From Chitinimonas sp036961565 (GTDB taxonomy: Bacteria; Pseudomonadota; Gammaproteobacteria; Burkholderiales; Chitinimonadaceae): 64,000 nt of DNA. Each line of letters starts with the position of its first letter. The first letter of the stretch is position 1. The stretch lies in NCBI RefSeq assembly GCF_036961565.1, contig NZ_JBAMDD010000007.1, positions 62,001 through 126,000 of the forward strand, in the 5' to 3' direction. A program made the translations under genes and the position numbers. Below are positions 15,486 through 24,336 of this stretch, in pieces. The notes beneath the pieces are model-generated. The model worked only from the letters and a program-made list of their open reading frames with translations. It did not search any database and was not told where the DNA came from.

Positions 15486-17486
15486 TCAGCGCTCCACTTG
15501 GAAAGCAGTTGAGGCGGCCGTCAGATAGATAGCCGTGCGAGTGCGTACCAGCGGGTCGGTACCGGCAGCCGTCACCTGCTTGACCAGCAGGTCCCGCATG
15601 GTGGGCTGCATGGTGCCGTGCAACAGCAGCACATTGAGCCTGTCCACCAGCTTGGCAGGGTCGCCCGCCAGCGCAACCAATGGGCTCAGATCGAACGAGG
15701 TGCCGGTGGCACCCACCACCGTCGTGTCGGGCTTGCCGGGGGTGATCACATTGCCGGTGGCAGTGGCCGAGACCATCATGCTGTACAGATGGTTTACCCG
15801 GGCGATGGCGGTGTTGGTGTTGTAGATACCGAACTGGGGGGCTTCGGTCCCATCCACCAGCGCATAATCAGCCGGGTAGTAGTTGAATACCGAGGGGGAG
15901 TTGAACACGTTCTGTTCCAGGCTGCGGTTCTGGCCTATCAACCATACGCCATCACTCTGCCCGCCCAGTGCCCGCAACAGCTGGGTACCCACCAGTACCG
16001 GCTCCCGCAGATGGCCGTAATTGACCTCGCCACGCATGCCGCCACGGGCTTCCGGGTCCAGCAGGATGGCACGCACAACGGCCTTCAGATCGCCGCGCAC
16101 CCCCTGGCCATTATTGGCAAAGGCGTCCGACACGCGGGCGACATAGGCCGGGCTGGGGTTGCTGGTCACCAGGTGCTGTATCAGCTGCTTACCGATAAAG
16201 GGGCCAACATTGGGATGCAGGAACAGATTGTCCAAGGCATCGGCCAGGTCTTTCTCCGGCGTTTGCCCGGCCGGCAATACATAGCCATTGAATAGGGCCT
16301 TGCTGCTGTTCTCGTGGTTGGTGGCCACAGCCACCATGGGGCCCAGGTAATAGCTGGGGTTGTACTTGGCCGGCGCCGCGCCGGGTTTTACCGGGTAGGT
16401 CCAGCCAGTCAGGATCAGGGCAAACTTGCGTACCATCTCCTCGTCGTAGCTGGGTACGGGCAGGCCGTTGCCGTCCCGCACCACCGTGCCATCCTGGTTC
16501 AGCTGGTACAGGCCGATGGTGAACAGCTGCAGCAGCTCCCGTGCGTAATTCTCATTGGCCTGCTGTGATGCTGACGATGGCTTGCCGTTGTTGACCATGT
16601 CCAGGTAACGCCCCATGGCCGGGCTCAGCGTCACCTGGGTCATGATGTCCCGGAAATTGCCAAAAGCGTTGTCCACCAGGATGTTCTGATAGGGCGCATA
16701 GCTGTAGGCCATATTGATCTCGTTACCCGAGACCACCATGATCTGCGACAGCGCAAACGCTACCCGCTGGCGCAGTTGATCCGGCGCAGTCAGGGCATTC
16801 TTGAAGAACGTGGTCTGCAGCGGGAACAGGCTGTATTTATCGCGGCCGCAGATATTGTCGCAGTCTGCCGGGCGCGAGGACGGGGTTTCCGGCAGATTGG
16901 GATAGCGGCTTGCCGGCAATGCAAACTGGGCATTGATCCAGGCCGCCAGGCCCAGTTGCTTCAGGTTGGCAATTTCTGCCTCGGTCGCGCCGAATGTAGC
17001 CTGCTTGAGAAAGCGTGCAGCATCTGCGTCCGCCATGCTGCTGCAGGGCAACGGTGTGGTACGGGGCCATAGTGCCGGCACCTGGTAGATGGACCGGTAG
17101 GTCATCTCACCCACCATGGCGTCCAGGGTGCGGCCATAGCCTGCAAACACCTGGGCGCACTCGATGGCGGCCACATCCAGATTGCTGAGCACCGGGACAG
17201 CGGTATTCGCCAACGGGCCAGTGCGATAAGCCGGGAAGCCCATGGTGGAAGGCACCCAACCGGTAGGCCCCAGCACCAGCCAGTCGTTCTGCACCAGGGC
17301 AGCAACATAGATGCCCCCTGCAGCACCTTTGTCCTGCGGCGCCGGCTCGACCGTTGCCGACAGCGTCAGGTTGGCCGGCGTGCCGGTATAGCTACCCTTG
17401 GCTTCAAACTGGCCCAGCTTGCCTGCAGCATGGCAGGTGCCCAACAGTATCAATGCCACACCGCATCGTATCCATCCTGTATTCAT
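15486..17486 (-). CDS. DUF1800 family secreted protein
   Basis: 666 residues from the ATG at 17486, chosen because GGAGG lies six bases upstream. The N-terminus is a signal peptide (CGVALILLGTCHAAG). DUF1800 landmarks begin near residue 175: ARFLKQATFGATEAEIANL, RQRVAFALSQIMVVS, NYARELLQLFTIGLYQLNQDG, FIGKQLIQHLVTSNPSPAYV and NSPSVFNYYPADY. An extra N-terminal domain of about 150 residues precedes it. It forms a three-gene unit with DUF1501 and the cytochrome, presumably periplasmic. Confidence 0.92.
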   Translation of the reverse strand: MNTGWIRCGVALILLGTCHAAGKLGQFEAKGSYTGTPANLTLSATVEPAPQDKGAAGGIYVAALVQNDWLVLGPTGWVPSTMGFPAYRTGPLANTAVPVLSNLDVAAIECAQVFAGYGRTLDAMVGEMTYRSIYQVPALWPRTTPLPCSSMADADAARFLKQATFGATEAEIANLKQLGLAAWINAQFALPASRYPNLPETPSSRPADCDNICGRDKYSLFPLQTTFFKNALTAPDQLRQRVAFALSQIMVVSGNEINMAYSYAPYQNILVDNAFGNFRDIMTQVTLSPAMGRYLDMVNNGKPSSASQQANENYARELLQLFTIGLYQLNQDGTVVRDGNGLPVPSYDEEMVRKFALILTGWTYPVKPGAAPAKYNPSYYLGPMVAVATNHENSSKALFNGYVLPAGQTPEKDLADALDNLFLHPNVGPFIGKQLIQHLVTSNPSPAYVARVSDAFANNGQGVRGDLKAVVRAILLDPEARGGMRGEVNYGHLREPVLVGTQLLRALGGQSDGVWLIGQNRSLEQNVFNSPSVFNYYPADYALVDGTEAPQFGIYNTNTAIARVNHLYSMMVSATATGNVITPGKPDTTVVGATGTSFDLSPLVALAGDPAKLVDRLNVLLLHGTMQPTMRDLLVKQVTAAGTDPLVRTRTAIYLTAASTAFQVER

Positions 17487-17714
17487 TGCTGCCTCCACTG
17501 CGCCTTACGCAAGGTCCAATCCGAAACCACAGCCAATTTATGCCCAGGCGGGGCGATGGCGACAGCGGAGATTGGTAAAAGTTTATGACAATGTGTTGAT
17601 AATGCCTTCCGAGGCGCACTTATGACAAATGATTCTGTCGTACCCAGACCACCGTCTGTCACCTGCCAGGCAGGCGCGGTTTGGGCAGCCTTTATAGCGA
17701 TGCATTAAATAAAC

Positions 17715-17743
17715 TTGCTAAGTGTTTGATTTCTACAGATAAC
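17715..17743 (+). promoter_or_regulatory. Probable promoter of the parA-like gene
   Basis: TTGCTA (17715-17720) and GATAAC (17738-17743) are 17 bases apart in an AT-rich stretch that stands out from the surroundings, 33 bases upstream of the parA-like start. Confidence 0.45.
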
Positions 17744-17775
17744 TAAAGGCCCAGTCAGCCAAACGGGATCAAACC

Positions 17776-18645
17776 ATGGCTTGCCTTGCGGTTTTCAATC
17801 AGAAAGGTGGTGTGGCAAAGACCACCACAGCCCTCAATCTGGCAGCGGCCCTGGCGCGTGCTGGCCACGCCCCGCTGGCCATTGATCTGGATCCACAAGG
17901 CCATCTGACCGCCCTGTCGGGCATCACGCCTAGCGATTCCGCCAGCAGTATTTACGCCTTCTATCGCGACCACAGGCAGTTGGCTGATCTGCAGTTTGCC
18001 GTCGCAGGCAGGGGCAGCATCATTGCGGCGCACCTGGAACTGGCCAAGGTCGATACCCAGTTCGGCAAAGGCCCCAATATCCTCAACCGCCTGCGGCTGG
18101 GCTTGCAACGCGAGCACCTGCTCCATGGTAGCCAGCCGGTAGTGATCGATTGCTCGCCCATGCTGGGGGTGCTGTCGCTATCAGCGATATTTGCGGCGGA
18201 CCGGGTGCTGGTTCCAGTCTCTGCCGACTACCTGGCCATGAAGAGCGCCATGCAGGTCGAGAAAACCCTGAATGCCCTGGCGCCCGTACTGAAGCAGCGA
18301 ATTGCCCGCTGCTATGTGATTACCCGGTTTGATGGCCGTCGCCGCATGTCCTGGGATATAGACCGCGCCATGCGTGAACACTTTGGCGCAGAAGTGTGTA
18401 CCACCCGCATACACGAGAATGTGGCGCTGGCCGAGAGCCCCTATGCCAACCGCGATGTGTTTGCCCATGCACCGAATAGCCGGGGTGCGCAGGATTACCA
18501 GGGCCTGTACGAGGAGTTGCAGCAACTGGGTTTTCTACCAGCCCAGACCACGCCCAGCCTGGCGGTGCAGGACCCGCAGGCCCAGGCGCTGCTGAGCCGG
18601 CTGCTGACCAAACCGGCCAAGGCGGCGAAGATAGCCGGGACATGA
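17776..18645 (+). CDS. Orphan ParA-family ATPase
   Basis: 289 residues with the deviant Walker A KGGVAKTTTALNLAAAL (13-29), Walker A' at AIDLDPQGHLTAL and Walker B-like VVIDCSPMLGVLSL. The C-terminal part (PYANRDVFAHAPNSRGAQDYQGLYEEL) is typical of ParA/MinD-like positioning ATPases. No parB or parS-like repeats lie nearby, so it may position another cargo such as a chemosensory or pilus component. The ribosome site is weak. The C-terminal about 35 residues are Ala/Lys-rich. Confidence 0.88.
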   Translation: MACLAVFNQKGGVAKTTTALNLAAALARAGHAPLAIDLDPQGHLTALSGITPSDSASSIYAFYRDHRQLADLQFAVAGRGSIIAAHLELAKVDTQFGKGPNILNRLRLGLQREHLLHGSQPVVIDCSPMLGVLSLSAIFAADRVLVPVSADYLAMKSAMQVEKTLNALAPVLKQRIARCYVITRFDGRRRMSWDIDRAMREHFGAEVCTTRIHENVALAESPYANRDVFAHAPNSRGAQDYQGLYEELQQLGFLPAQTTPSLAVQDPQAQALLSRLLTKPAKAAKIAGT

Positions 18646-18663
18646 GCAGCAGGCTGCTGCCAG

Positions 18664-18891
18664 CTAGCGCGTGTCGTCGCGCCCGATGATCAGCGAGATG
18701 GCGCTTTCCAGGTCCACCCCTTCACCGCGCGGGGTGTCATCCAAGGGCTTGGCTTCCAGCACGGTAGCATGGTGGTACATCTGCAGCAGCTTGGCCTCGG
18801 CATGAGCCAGGTCATGGGCCTGTATCACTAGGTTATCCACCACGGCCCCGGTTTTGGTTCTGATGCGGAATCCAAATTTGAGCATGCCCAC
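18664..18891 (-). CDS. Small conserved protein of unknown function
   Basis: 75 residues with no signal or membrane segment (MGMLKFGFRIRTKTGAVVDNLVIQAHDLAHAEAKL). It resembles short cytoplasmic proteins found next to housekeeping genes, but the family is not recognised. It lies between the convergent parA-like gene and the exonuclease gene. A short GCAGCAG/CTGCTGC hairpin separates it from the parA-like stop. Confidence 0.6.
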   Translation of the reverse strand: MGMLKFGFRIRTKTGAVVDNLVIQAHDLAHAEAKLLQMYHHATVLEAKPLDDTPRGEGVDLESAISLIIGRDDTR

Positions 18892-18941
18892 CCCTGGCAG
18901 ATTGAAAAGCCGACGCCAGACACCTACACCTTGGCGCTGCG

Positions 18942-19667
18942 CTAGCGCCGCTGGGCCTTTTCGCGCAAGGCCTGGTAAACCCGCAAGGCCACATAGGCAT
19001 CATTGGCGGCATAGCGCTGCTGGCTGTCGTTCAGCTGGGGCGCCGCCCAGTTGGACATCTTGGCACTCTTGGACTTGCGATAGTGCTGCCCGAACAGGAT
19101 GGCCACTGCCTGCACCGCACCGATGGTATTGCGATAACCCTGCTTGCGGAACACGCTGACCAGATCATCTATCCCCTGGCAGTGTAGCTTGAGATTCGCC
19201 GCCATCTGGGCCTTGTCGGAACGCAGGTCAAAGCCCACCTTGATGACCTTGGGCGACATCAGCAGCTCACGCAGGGCGGCCGGCACCTGGTTGTTGCGCA
19301 CCGGAAAAAGATACGCACACCCTGCCGTAGATAGCTGTATCAGGTGTGGGCCCTGCGATTGCTCGCCCTTGTTGAAGGTAGGCTTGGACTCGGTATCAAA
19401 CCCCACCACACCGGCAGCCTGCAGCACAGCGCAAGCGCTCGCGGCGCCGGCTTCATCTTCCACCACCACGATAGCCTCCCGCTGCAGGCCGGGAAACTCC
19501 GGCATGGCCTGTATGGCAGCCTTGTCATAGGTGCGCAAGGGTGCCTGCGGCTTGTGCCTGGGTGGCTTGGCCACGGCGGCCGGTGCGGCCGTGGTATGGG
19601 TTGTCGCCGGCGTCGGCAAACCCAGCCAACGTCGCAGGGTCTTGATCAGGGTACGGGGAGATCGCAT
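18942..19667 (-). CDS. 3'-5' exonuclease, RNase D/DEDDy type
   Basis: 241 residues. A basic, Pro/Ala-rich N-terminus of about 55 residues precedes a DEDDy exonuclease domain: ExoI GVVGFDTESKPTF, ExoII VIKVGFDLRSDKAQMAANL and ExoIII YAANDAYVALRVYQAL (Tyr four residues before Asp). There is no HRDC domain, so it is shorter than RNase D. Substrate (RNA or DNA) is undetermined. The ATG at 19667 is preferred to the TTG at 19679. Confidence 0.85.
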   Translation of the reverse strand: MRSPRTLIKTLRRWLGLPTPATTHTTAAPAAVAKPPRHKPQAPLRTYDKAAIQAMPEFPGLQREAIVVVEDEAGAASACAVLQAAGVVGFDTESKPTFNKGEQSQGPHLIQLSTAGCAYLFPVRNNQVPAALRELLMSPKVIKVGFDLRSDKAQMAANLKLHCQGIDDLVSVFRKQGYRNTIGAVQAVAILFGQHYRKSKSAKMSNWAAPQLNDSQQRYAANDAYVALRVYQALREKAQRR

Positions 19668-19686
19668 ATTCAGTTTCAAGGATAAA

Positions 19687-20835
19687 TCAGGGTAACAAGG
19701 TCGCGCTATGCAGGCTGAAGCGTAGATTGGAGACGTTCGGCACCAGCTTCATCATCACGCTATAGCGCTGTGGGCTATCGTTGATGGTCAGATTGTTCAT
19801 GGTCAAGGTGCCGCTAGTGCTGTCGAAGCTGGCCTCGCTCTCGGCGCGGTTGCTCAGGCTGGTACCGATCAGGTCAAATTCATAACCCTGCGTATCCACC
19901 CGCTGCAGGCGCGCACCATACATCACGCCATCCAGCCTCACCGCCGTGCTCAGAATACCGCTATCGGCAAAAAACACCGAGCGCACCGGGTAGCCCATAT
20001 CGGCAATCAGCCCCAGGTCATACGGCGTCAGCTTGAGGCGGCTGCCATCAACCGGCACGCTACAGCCATTCATCAGAGTAGTCCGGTATGGCAAGGCATC
20101 GCTGCAATCGCCTATGTGCGAAAAATTCTGGCTGAACTCCCGGCTGCCTGGCGGCAGGTAGGTCAGCTTCAGCGGGCCACCATTGGTCAGCACTGTTTCA
20201 GGGCCAAAGAACTCCAGCTGGTTATAGATGCCATTCTCCGAGGGCTGTCCATTGCCAGCAAAGCGCGTCAGCAAGTCATAGGGGATGCGTACATTGTCGT
20301 AATACTGTCCCAGCGTCGCTGTATCGAAGCTGCGTCGGGCCGACACACCCAGGCCATGCACCAGTTCATGCATGACGATGGAGATCAGATCCGTCTTGCC
20401 CTGCGGCACCACGCCGCTGCGTGTCTCCGGCTGGGTATCCGGCCAGTACCATTGATCCGAGAACGCCGCATTGACGGTGACAACAATATCCGGTGTATTG
20501 GTGCGCACGCCCCCCAGCACGCGGGTCAATGCGCCCGGCTCCAGCACATGCAGCCCCTGTTGCAGGCCACGGTCCAGGCCAAAGTTCAGGCCACCACCAA
20601 AGCGTGCCGTATTGGCGTCCGCCCGCACCTCAACCTTGATGGTCTGGTCAGACGCAATAGCTGCCCCCAGCAGGACGCCCGCCGCCCGGAAATTACGTTG
20701 AAACAAGGAGCTGCTGTCCATCCAGCCACGCTGGGCGAAGGTGTTCTCCGCATCCACAAACTGAAAATCAAAGTTAGCGGCAGCGACAGAAGCTGAGCAA
20801 AGCGATCCCAGCAGAATAAGAGCAAGACGGCGCAT
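19687..20835 (-). CDS. Secreted zinc metalloprotease-like protein
   Basis: 382 residues with a signal peptide (MRRLALILLGSLCSASVAAA). The catalytic helix SIVMHELVHGLGVSARRSF carries HEXXH with the extended HGLG of metzincin-like enzymes. C-terminal sequence (LTPYDLGLIADMGYPV) follows the pattern of secreted peptidases in which an Asp-rich Met-turn-like element lies after the zinc helix. The ATG at 20835 is preceded by AAAGGA at good spacing; reading frames further upstream have no support. Confidence 0.82.
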   Translation of the reverse strand: MRRLALILLGSLCSASVAAANFDFQFVDAENTFAQRGWMDSSSLFQRNFRAAGVLLGAAIASDQTIKVEVRADANTARFGGGLNFGLDRGLQQGLHVLEPGALTRVLGGVRTNTPDIVVTVNAAFSDQWYWPDTQPETRSGVVPQGKTDLISIVMHELVHGLGVSARRSFDTATLGQYYDNVRIPYDLLTRFAGNGQPSENGIYNQLEFFGPETVLTNGGPLKLTYLPPGSREFSQNFSHIGDCSDALPYRTTLMNGCSVPVDGSRLKLTPYDLGLIADMGYPVRSVFFADSGILSTAVRLDGVMYGARLQRVDTQGYEFDLIGTSLSNRAESEASFDSTSGTLTMNNLTINDSPQRYSVMMKLVPNVSNLRFSLHSATLLP

Positions 20836-20970
20836 GTGCATCCTTTCAGGAGCGTCAAGCAACCCGTAAGGCCACGAAACGAGGTGGCTGGGGACGCGTG
20901 TTAATGAGGAGTGGACCGATAAGCGGCCACAGGATGTATGCCCAGCATAAAGGGCAGTGCCAGAACCGCC

Positions 20971-21012
20971 AACAAACAAAAAGCCAGTTACGGGGCTAGC
21001 CGCAACTGGCTT
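20971..21012 (-). terminator. Intrinsic terminator after the Yip1 gene
   Basis: On the minus strand, AAGCCAGTT ... AACTGGCTT arms (21012-21004 and 20989-20981) with an inner GC pairing region are followed by a T-rich tail (TTTGTTTGTT). Confidence 0.8.
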
Positions 21013-21029
21013 GGATAGAGGCTGCCTGC

Positions 21030-22238
21030 TTACTGCTTGGCAGGGCGCTGCAGCGCCTCGATCTTGTCCGGGTTCACGCTAACCACCGCCTGCTTGAGCA
21101 GGGCGATATCCACCTGGTTGCCTTCGGCCTCCAGCATCACGCCATTGGCCAGCACCACGCTGAACTGGCCACGGCTGCCATCCTTCTGGTAATCCTCACG
21201 CAGGGTGCGCTGGCCATCCTTGTAGATCTTCTCGATGGCCGTATCGGTCTCCTTGTCGGACGTGACATTGGCCCAAGCGGCCAGGCTCATCAGGCCACCA
21301 GCGCCGCCCAGGTCGGTAATCGACAGACGCAGGCTACGGGTGTCATCACCATAGGCCGCCTTGGCGGTCGACACCGAAAAACCCATGGCCGAATTGCTCT
21401 CGGCTTCCACCGAATTACGCTTGAGACCCGCGATGTTCTCGGGCAGGAAGGCCTTCAGTTCCTGGCTGGCAATTGGCGTACCGCCACCGCTGACCATGGC
21501 ACCCAGGGCAGCACCCGCTGCCGCCGTATCACCCGAAGCCTGCGCGTCTTCCAGCTTCTTGCCGGCCTCTTCCATCTGCTTGGCCATGGCTTCCAGCTTG
21601 GAGGTATCGATGGCCAGCTTGCCATCCGGCGTATCCACCGAAATGGCACTGGACGCGCCCATCAGCACGAAGGGCGCAGTCACTGCACTGGCGATGACGC
21701 CAATGATGATGGAAGCCACAAAGCCGATGACGGCCACCACAGCGGTGTACCCTATGGCCTTGTCTTCCGGGCTCTTCATCAGCACTGGCAGGCCCAGGTA
21801 GAGCAGATAGAAGCCATAGAGAGCGCCCAGGATACCCAGCATGCCCAGCATGGGAACAATGCTGAGTATGCCGACCACATAGCTGGCGGTCATGCTGAAA
21901 GCCACCACCTTGAAGGCATTGAGCGGGTTCTTGGTACCGCCAAAGCTGGGGGCCAGTGCATCGACGATCAAGCTCAGCACATACACCATCAGCAGCGACA
22001 GGCCATAGGTCAGCGCAGCCTGCACCAGGCCTGCCACAATGGGCGTGCGTATGCTGATACCAAAGCCCCCTACCCCGATCAAGGACATGCCGATGAAGCT
22101 GGCAATCACCGGTATGGCGGCCAGAATCAGCAGGTATTCCTTGTAGATGGACGCGACGGTGGCCGATTCGGCATCGATGACCGGCCAAGTCTCCTTGGGT
22201 TTGAGCAAGATGCCCTGTACACGTTGAACCAAGTTCAT
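21030..22238 (-). CDS. Yip1-domain membrane protein with soluble C-terminal domain
   Basis: 402 residues. The N-terminal half (about 1-205) is a Yip1 domain with five or six membrane segments and the opening signature VQRVQGILLKPKETWPVIDAE. The C-terminal half is soluble and includes a helical linker (LEAMAKQMEEAGKKLEDAQASGD) and a domain with FLPENIAGLKRNSVEAESNSAMG that looks like a lipid- or ligand-binding fold. The ribosome site is AGGA. It is a single-gene unit with its own terminator. Confidence 0.85.
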   Translation of the reverse strand: MNLVQRVQGILLKPKETWPVIDAESATVASIYKEYLLILAAIPVIASFIGMSLIGVGGFGISIRTPIVAGLVQAALTYGLSLLMVYVLSLIVDALAPSFGGTKNPLNAFKVVAFSMTASYVVGILSIVPMLGMLGILGALYGFYLLYLGLPVLMKSPEDKAIGYTAVVAVIGFVASIIIGVIASAVTAPFVLMGASSAISVDTPDGKLAIDTSKLEAMAKQMEEAGKKLEDAQASGDTAAAGAALGAMVSGGGTPIASQELKAFLPENIAGLKRNSVEAESNSAMGFSVSTAKAAYGDDTRSLRLSITDLGGAGGLMSLAAWANVTSDKETDTAIEKIYKDGQRTLREDYQKDGSRGQFSVVLANGVMLEAEGNQVDIALLKQAVVSVNPDKIEALQRPAKQ

Positions 22239-22339
22239 CAGCGAATTCCTATGGAATGAAAGTTAAGCGAACCCGTGAGTGTTAGCCCATCTGCCCGCAA
22301 GATACAAACTGCATTATTCCCTACACCGCTTGAGTGTCA

Positions 22340-22353
22340 TGGTGCTAGCACCA
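22340..22353. repeat. 14-base perfect palindrome upstream of the Yip1 gene
   Basis: TGGTGCTAGCACCA in the 163-base gap between the Yip1 and the small membrane protein genes. It could be an operator; no protein is implied. Confidence 0.3.
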
Positions 22354-22401
22354 CCCTACCACCTGCTACTACCCAGCCGTGCCTTGCATGCCCTAAATAC
22401 G

Positions 22402-22767
22402 CTAGGCACTTGCGCGCAGCACCGCACCAAACAGCACCAGACCACCCATAAACCCCGCCATGCCGGCCATGCTCATCTCGGCCAGCATGCGCCAGCTACG
22501 CCAGGCTGGCGGCTGCGATAAGGCAGGTATGGCCGCAGCCTGTACTGGCAGGGGCGCCTCCTCCCGTCGCATCAGCGTCGGGTGCAAGGGCGCAATCGGT
22601 GTGCGGCTCGGCTTGACCAGCGGCCGCTCCGGCCAGCGCCGGGTAAATTCCGCCACCAGGGCAGCACGCGCCTGGGTGCGGGTGTAATGGTGCGAAAAGC
22701 GCTCGGCGTCGGCCTGGCGCGCACCGCCAGCAGGCAAGCTAGCCTGCTGTTGCAAAGGGTCGTTCAT
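22402..22767 (-). CDS. Small hypothetical protein with one C-terminal membrane segment
   Basis: 121 residues; a basic, Pro-rich soluble part is followed by a single membrane segment near residues 95-117 (MAGMAGFMGGLVLFGAVL). GAGGAGGAA upstream is a strong ribosome site, which supports it being a real gene. No family is recognised. It is divergent from hup across a 297-base gap. Confidence 0.6.
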   Translation of the reverse strand: MNDPLQQQASLPAGGARQADAERFSHHYTRTQARAALVAEFTRRWPERPLVKPSRTPIAPLHPTLMRREEAPLPVQAAAIPALSQPPAWRSWRMLAEMSMAGMAGFMGGLVLFGAVLRASA

Positions 22768-22851
22768 TGCTACGGTTCCTCCTCAGGAACAAGGAACCCA
22801 GGCCATGCCTGCCGCAGTGGATACCGGCAACAAGGTGGGCTGGATATTAAT

Positions 22852-22880
22852 TTGACCCGCATTGTGCCAAGGTCTATGAC
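22852..22880 (+). promoter_or_regulatory. Probable hup promoter
   Basis: TTGACC (22852-22857) and TATGAC (22875-22880) are 17 bases apart. The inferred leader of about 180 bases carries a GGCCGTG/CACGGCC hairpin at 23014-23032 just before the gene. The rest of the 297-base gap shows nothing further. Confidence 0.5.
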
Positions 22881-23064
22881 ATTCGCAAATGCCTGCCACA
22901 AATATTGCCCAAACCGGCCCCAGGTGTGTCGAAAGCGCTGCAAGCCAGCACTGATGCGCTTTTACGCATGAAGTGATAGGCACAAACGCAAATCTTCCAC
23001 TAGACTGTCCCTGGGCCGTGGCAGGCACGGCCGGCATTTACCCACAGCAGACAGAGGCATAAGC

Positions 23065-23370
23065 ATGAACAAGCAAGCACTGATTGATGTCATCGCAGAC
23101 AAGGCCAACCTGAGCAAGGCAGCCGCCGGTAACAGCCTGGATGCGTTCATTGAAGCCGTTAGCCAAGCGGTCGCCGAAGGTGACACCGTGACGCTGGTAG
23201 GCTTCGGTACCTTCAAATCCCTGCCCCGCGCCGCACGCGAAGGCAAGAACCCACGTACTGGCGAGAAGCTTAAGATCGCCGCCACTGTTGTGCCCAAGTT
23301 CACCCCAGGTGCCACCTTCAAGGCTGCTGTTGCCGCCCAGGCCACCAAGAAGCCCGCCAAGAAGAAGTAA
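23065..23370 (+). CDS. hupB: HU family DNA-binding protein
   Basis: A 101-residue histone-like protein: MNKQALIDVIADKANLSKAAA, the GDTVTLVGFGTFKSLPRAAREG beta arm start, the RTGEKLKIAATVVPKFTPG arm and a Lys-rich C-terminal tail (TKKPAKKK). It binds and bends DNA as a nucleoid protein. The symbol is by similarity; some genomes name several hup paralogues. The SRAP gene starts 12 bases after its stop. Confidence 0.93.
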   Translation: MNKQALIDVIADKANLSKAAAGNSLDAFIEAVSQAVAEGDTVTLVGFGTFKSLPRAAREGKNPRTGEKLKIAATVVPKFTPGATFKAAVAAQATKKPAKKK

Positions 23371-23382
23371 TAGCCGGTTAGC

Positions 23383-24036
23383 GTGTGTACCAACTTCCGC
23401 CCTGTTGCGCCCAAGCGGCTTACCGACGCGTTCGAGGTAATACCGCCCGACGAGGACTGGGTGGAAGAGGTCTACCCCAGCTATGCTGCACCCATCATCC
23501 GGCTCAGCCAGGCCAGCGCGCACTCGCGTGAATGCCTGGCTGCCAGTTTTGGATTGATACCAGCGTGGGCCAGCGACCGCCATATCGGTCGCCATACCTA
23601 CAATGCCAGAACCGAAACCGTGGGCGAAAAGCCCAGTTTCCGCCATGCCTGGCATAAGCGGCAATTCTGCCTGGTGCCCATGCAGTGCTTCTATGAACCG
23701 GGCTACCACAGCGGCCGGGCACAGCGCTGGCGCCTGCAGCAGCGCGATGGCAACAGCTTCGCCGCCGCCGGTATCTGGGACAGATGGCGCCGCGATGGCC
23801 AGGATCTGCTCTCCTTTTCGCTGCTCACCATTAACGCTGATGGCCATCCATTGATGGGCCAGTTCCATCGTCCCAACGACGAAAAACGCGCCCTGGTGGT
23901 GGTTCCCCCCGCTCAATACGATGCTTGGCTGCAAGCCGACAGCGAAACCGCCCGCAGTTTCCTCAGCCTGATGCCCCTGGCCAGCTTCGAGGCCGAGGCA
24001 GCACCGCTGCAACCGCAGACCCTCAGCCTGTTCTAG
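23383..24036 (+). CDS. SOS response-associated peptidase (SRAP, YedK/HMCES-like)
   Basis: Forms a covalent link to abasic sites in single-stranded DNA through its N-terminal Cys. It begins at a GTG, giving Met-Cys-Thr-Asn, so Cys2 becomes the N-terminal catalytic residue after Met removal; this fixes the start. Other active-site contexts: YNARTETVGEKPSF, CFYEPGYHSG and the histidine motif near HPLMGQFHRP. At 217 residues it is normal for the family. Twelve bases after hup with no terminator between, so probably co-transcribed. Confidence 0.92.
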   Translation: MCTNFRPVAPKRLTDAFEVIPPDEDWVEEVYPSYAAPIIRLSQASAHSRECLAASFGLIPAWASDRHIGRHTYNARTETVGEKPSFRHAWHKRQFCLVPMQCFYEPGYHSGRAQRWRLQQRDGNSFAAAGIWDRWRRDGQDLLSFSLLTINADGHPLMGQFHRPNDEKRALVVVPPAQYDAWLQADSETARSFLSLMPLASFEAEAAPLQPQTLSLF

Positions 24037-24336
24037 CCGCCCAGGCCGTCCTGCCCGCAAGCCGCCGCCGCGCGCTGTTGCCTGGAGTACACAAGCAGCC
24101 CAAGCGGGCCCCGCTGTCTCAAGCTAGCCCTCAGCTCCACCAGCGCTTGCTGCCGCAGGGCTCTTGCACCGTGCGGGCATGCCGCAAGGCCCCACACCAG
24201 GGCTAAGAGCCGCCCTACCCGCCTACGGCCATTGCGCGCGGCCCCACAAGCGCTTACCGTCCTGTCAGCCTGCCCGCGCTGGGTAGGCGGCATACCCGAG
24301 CCGCACATTATCCACTTCCATCCTTGTTCCCATCTC
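24037..24336. other. 300-base gap with no recognisable content
   Basis: GC-rich, without a supported gene, tRNA or clear hairpin with T tract. It presumably holds the promoter of the following membrane protein gene. Confidence 0.5.
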
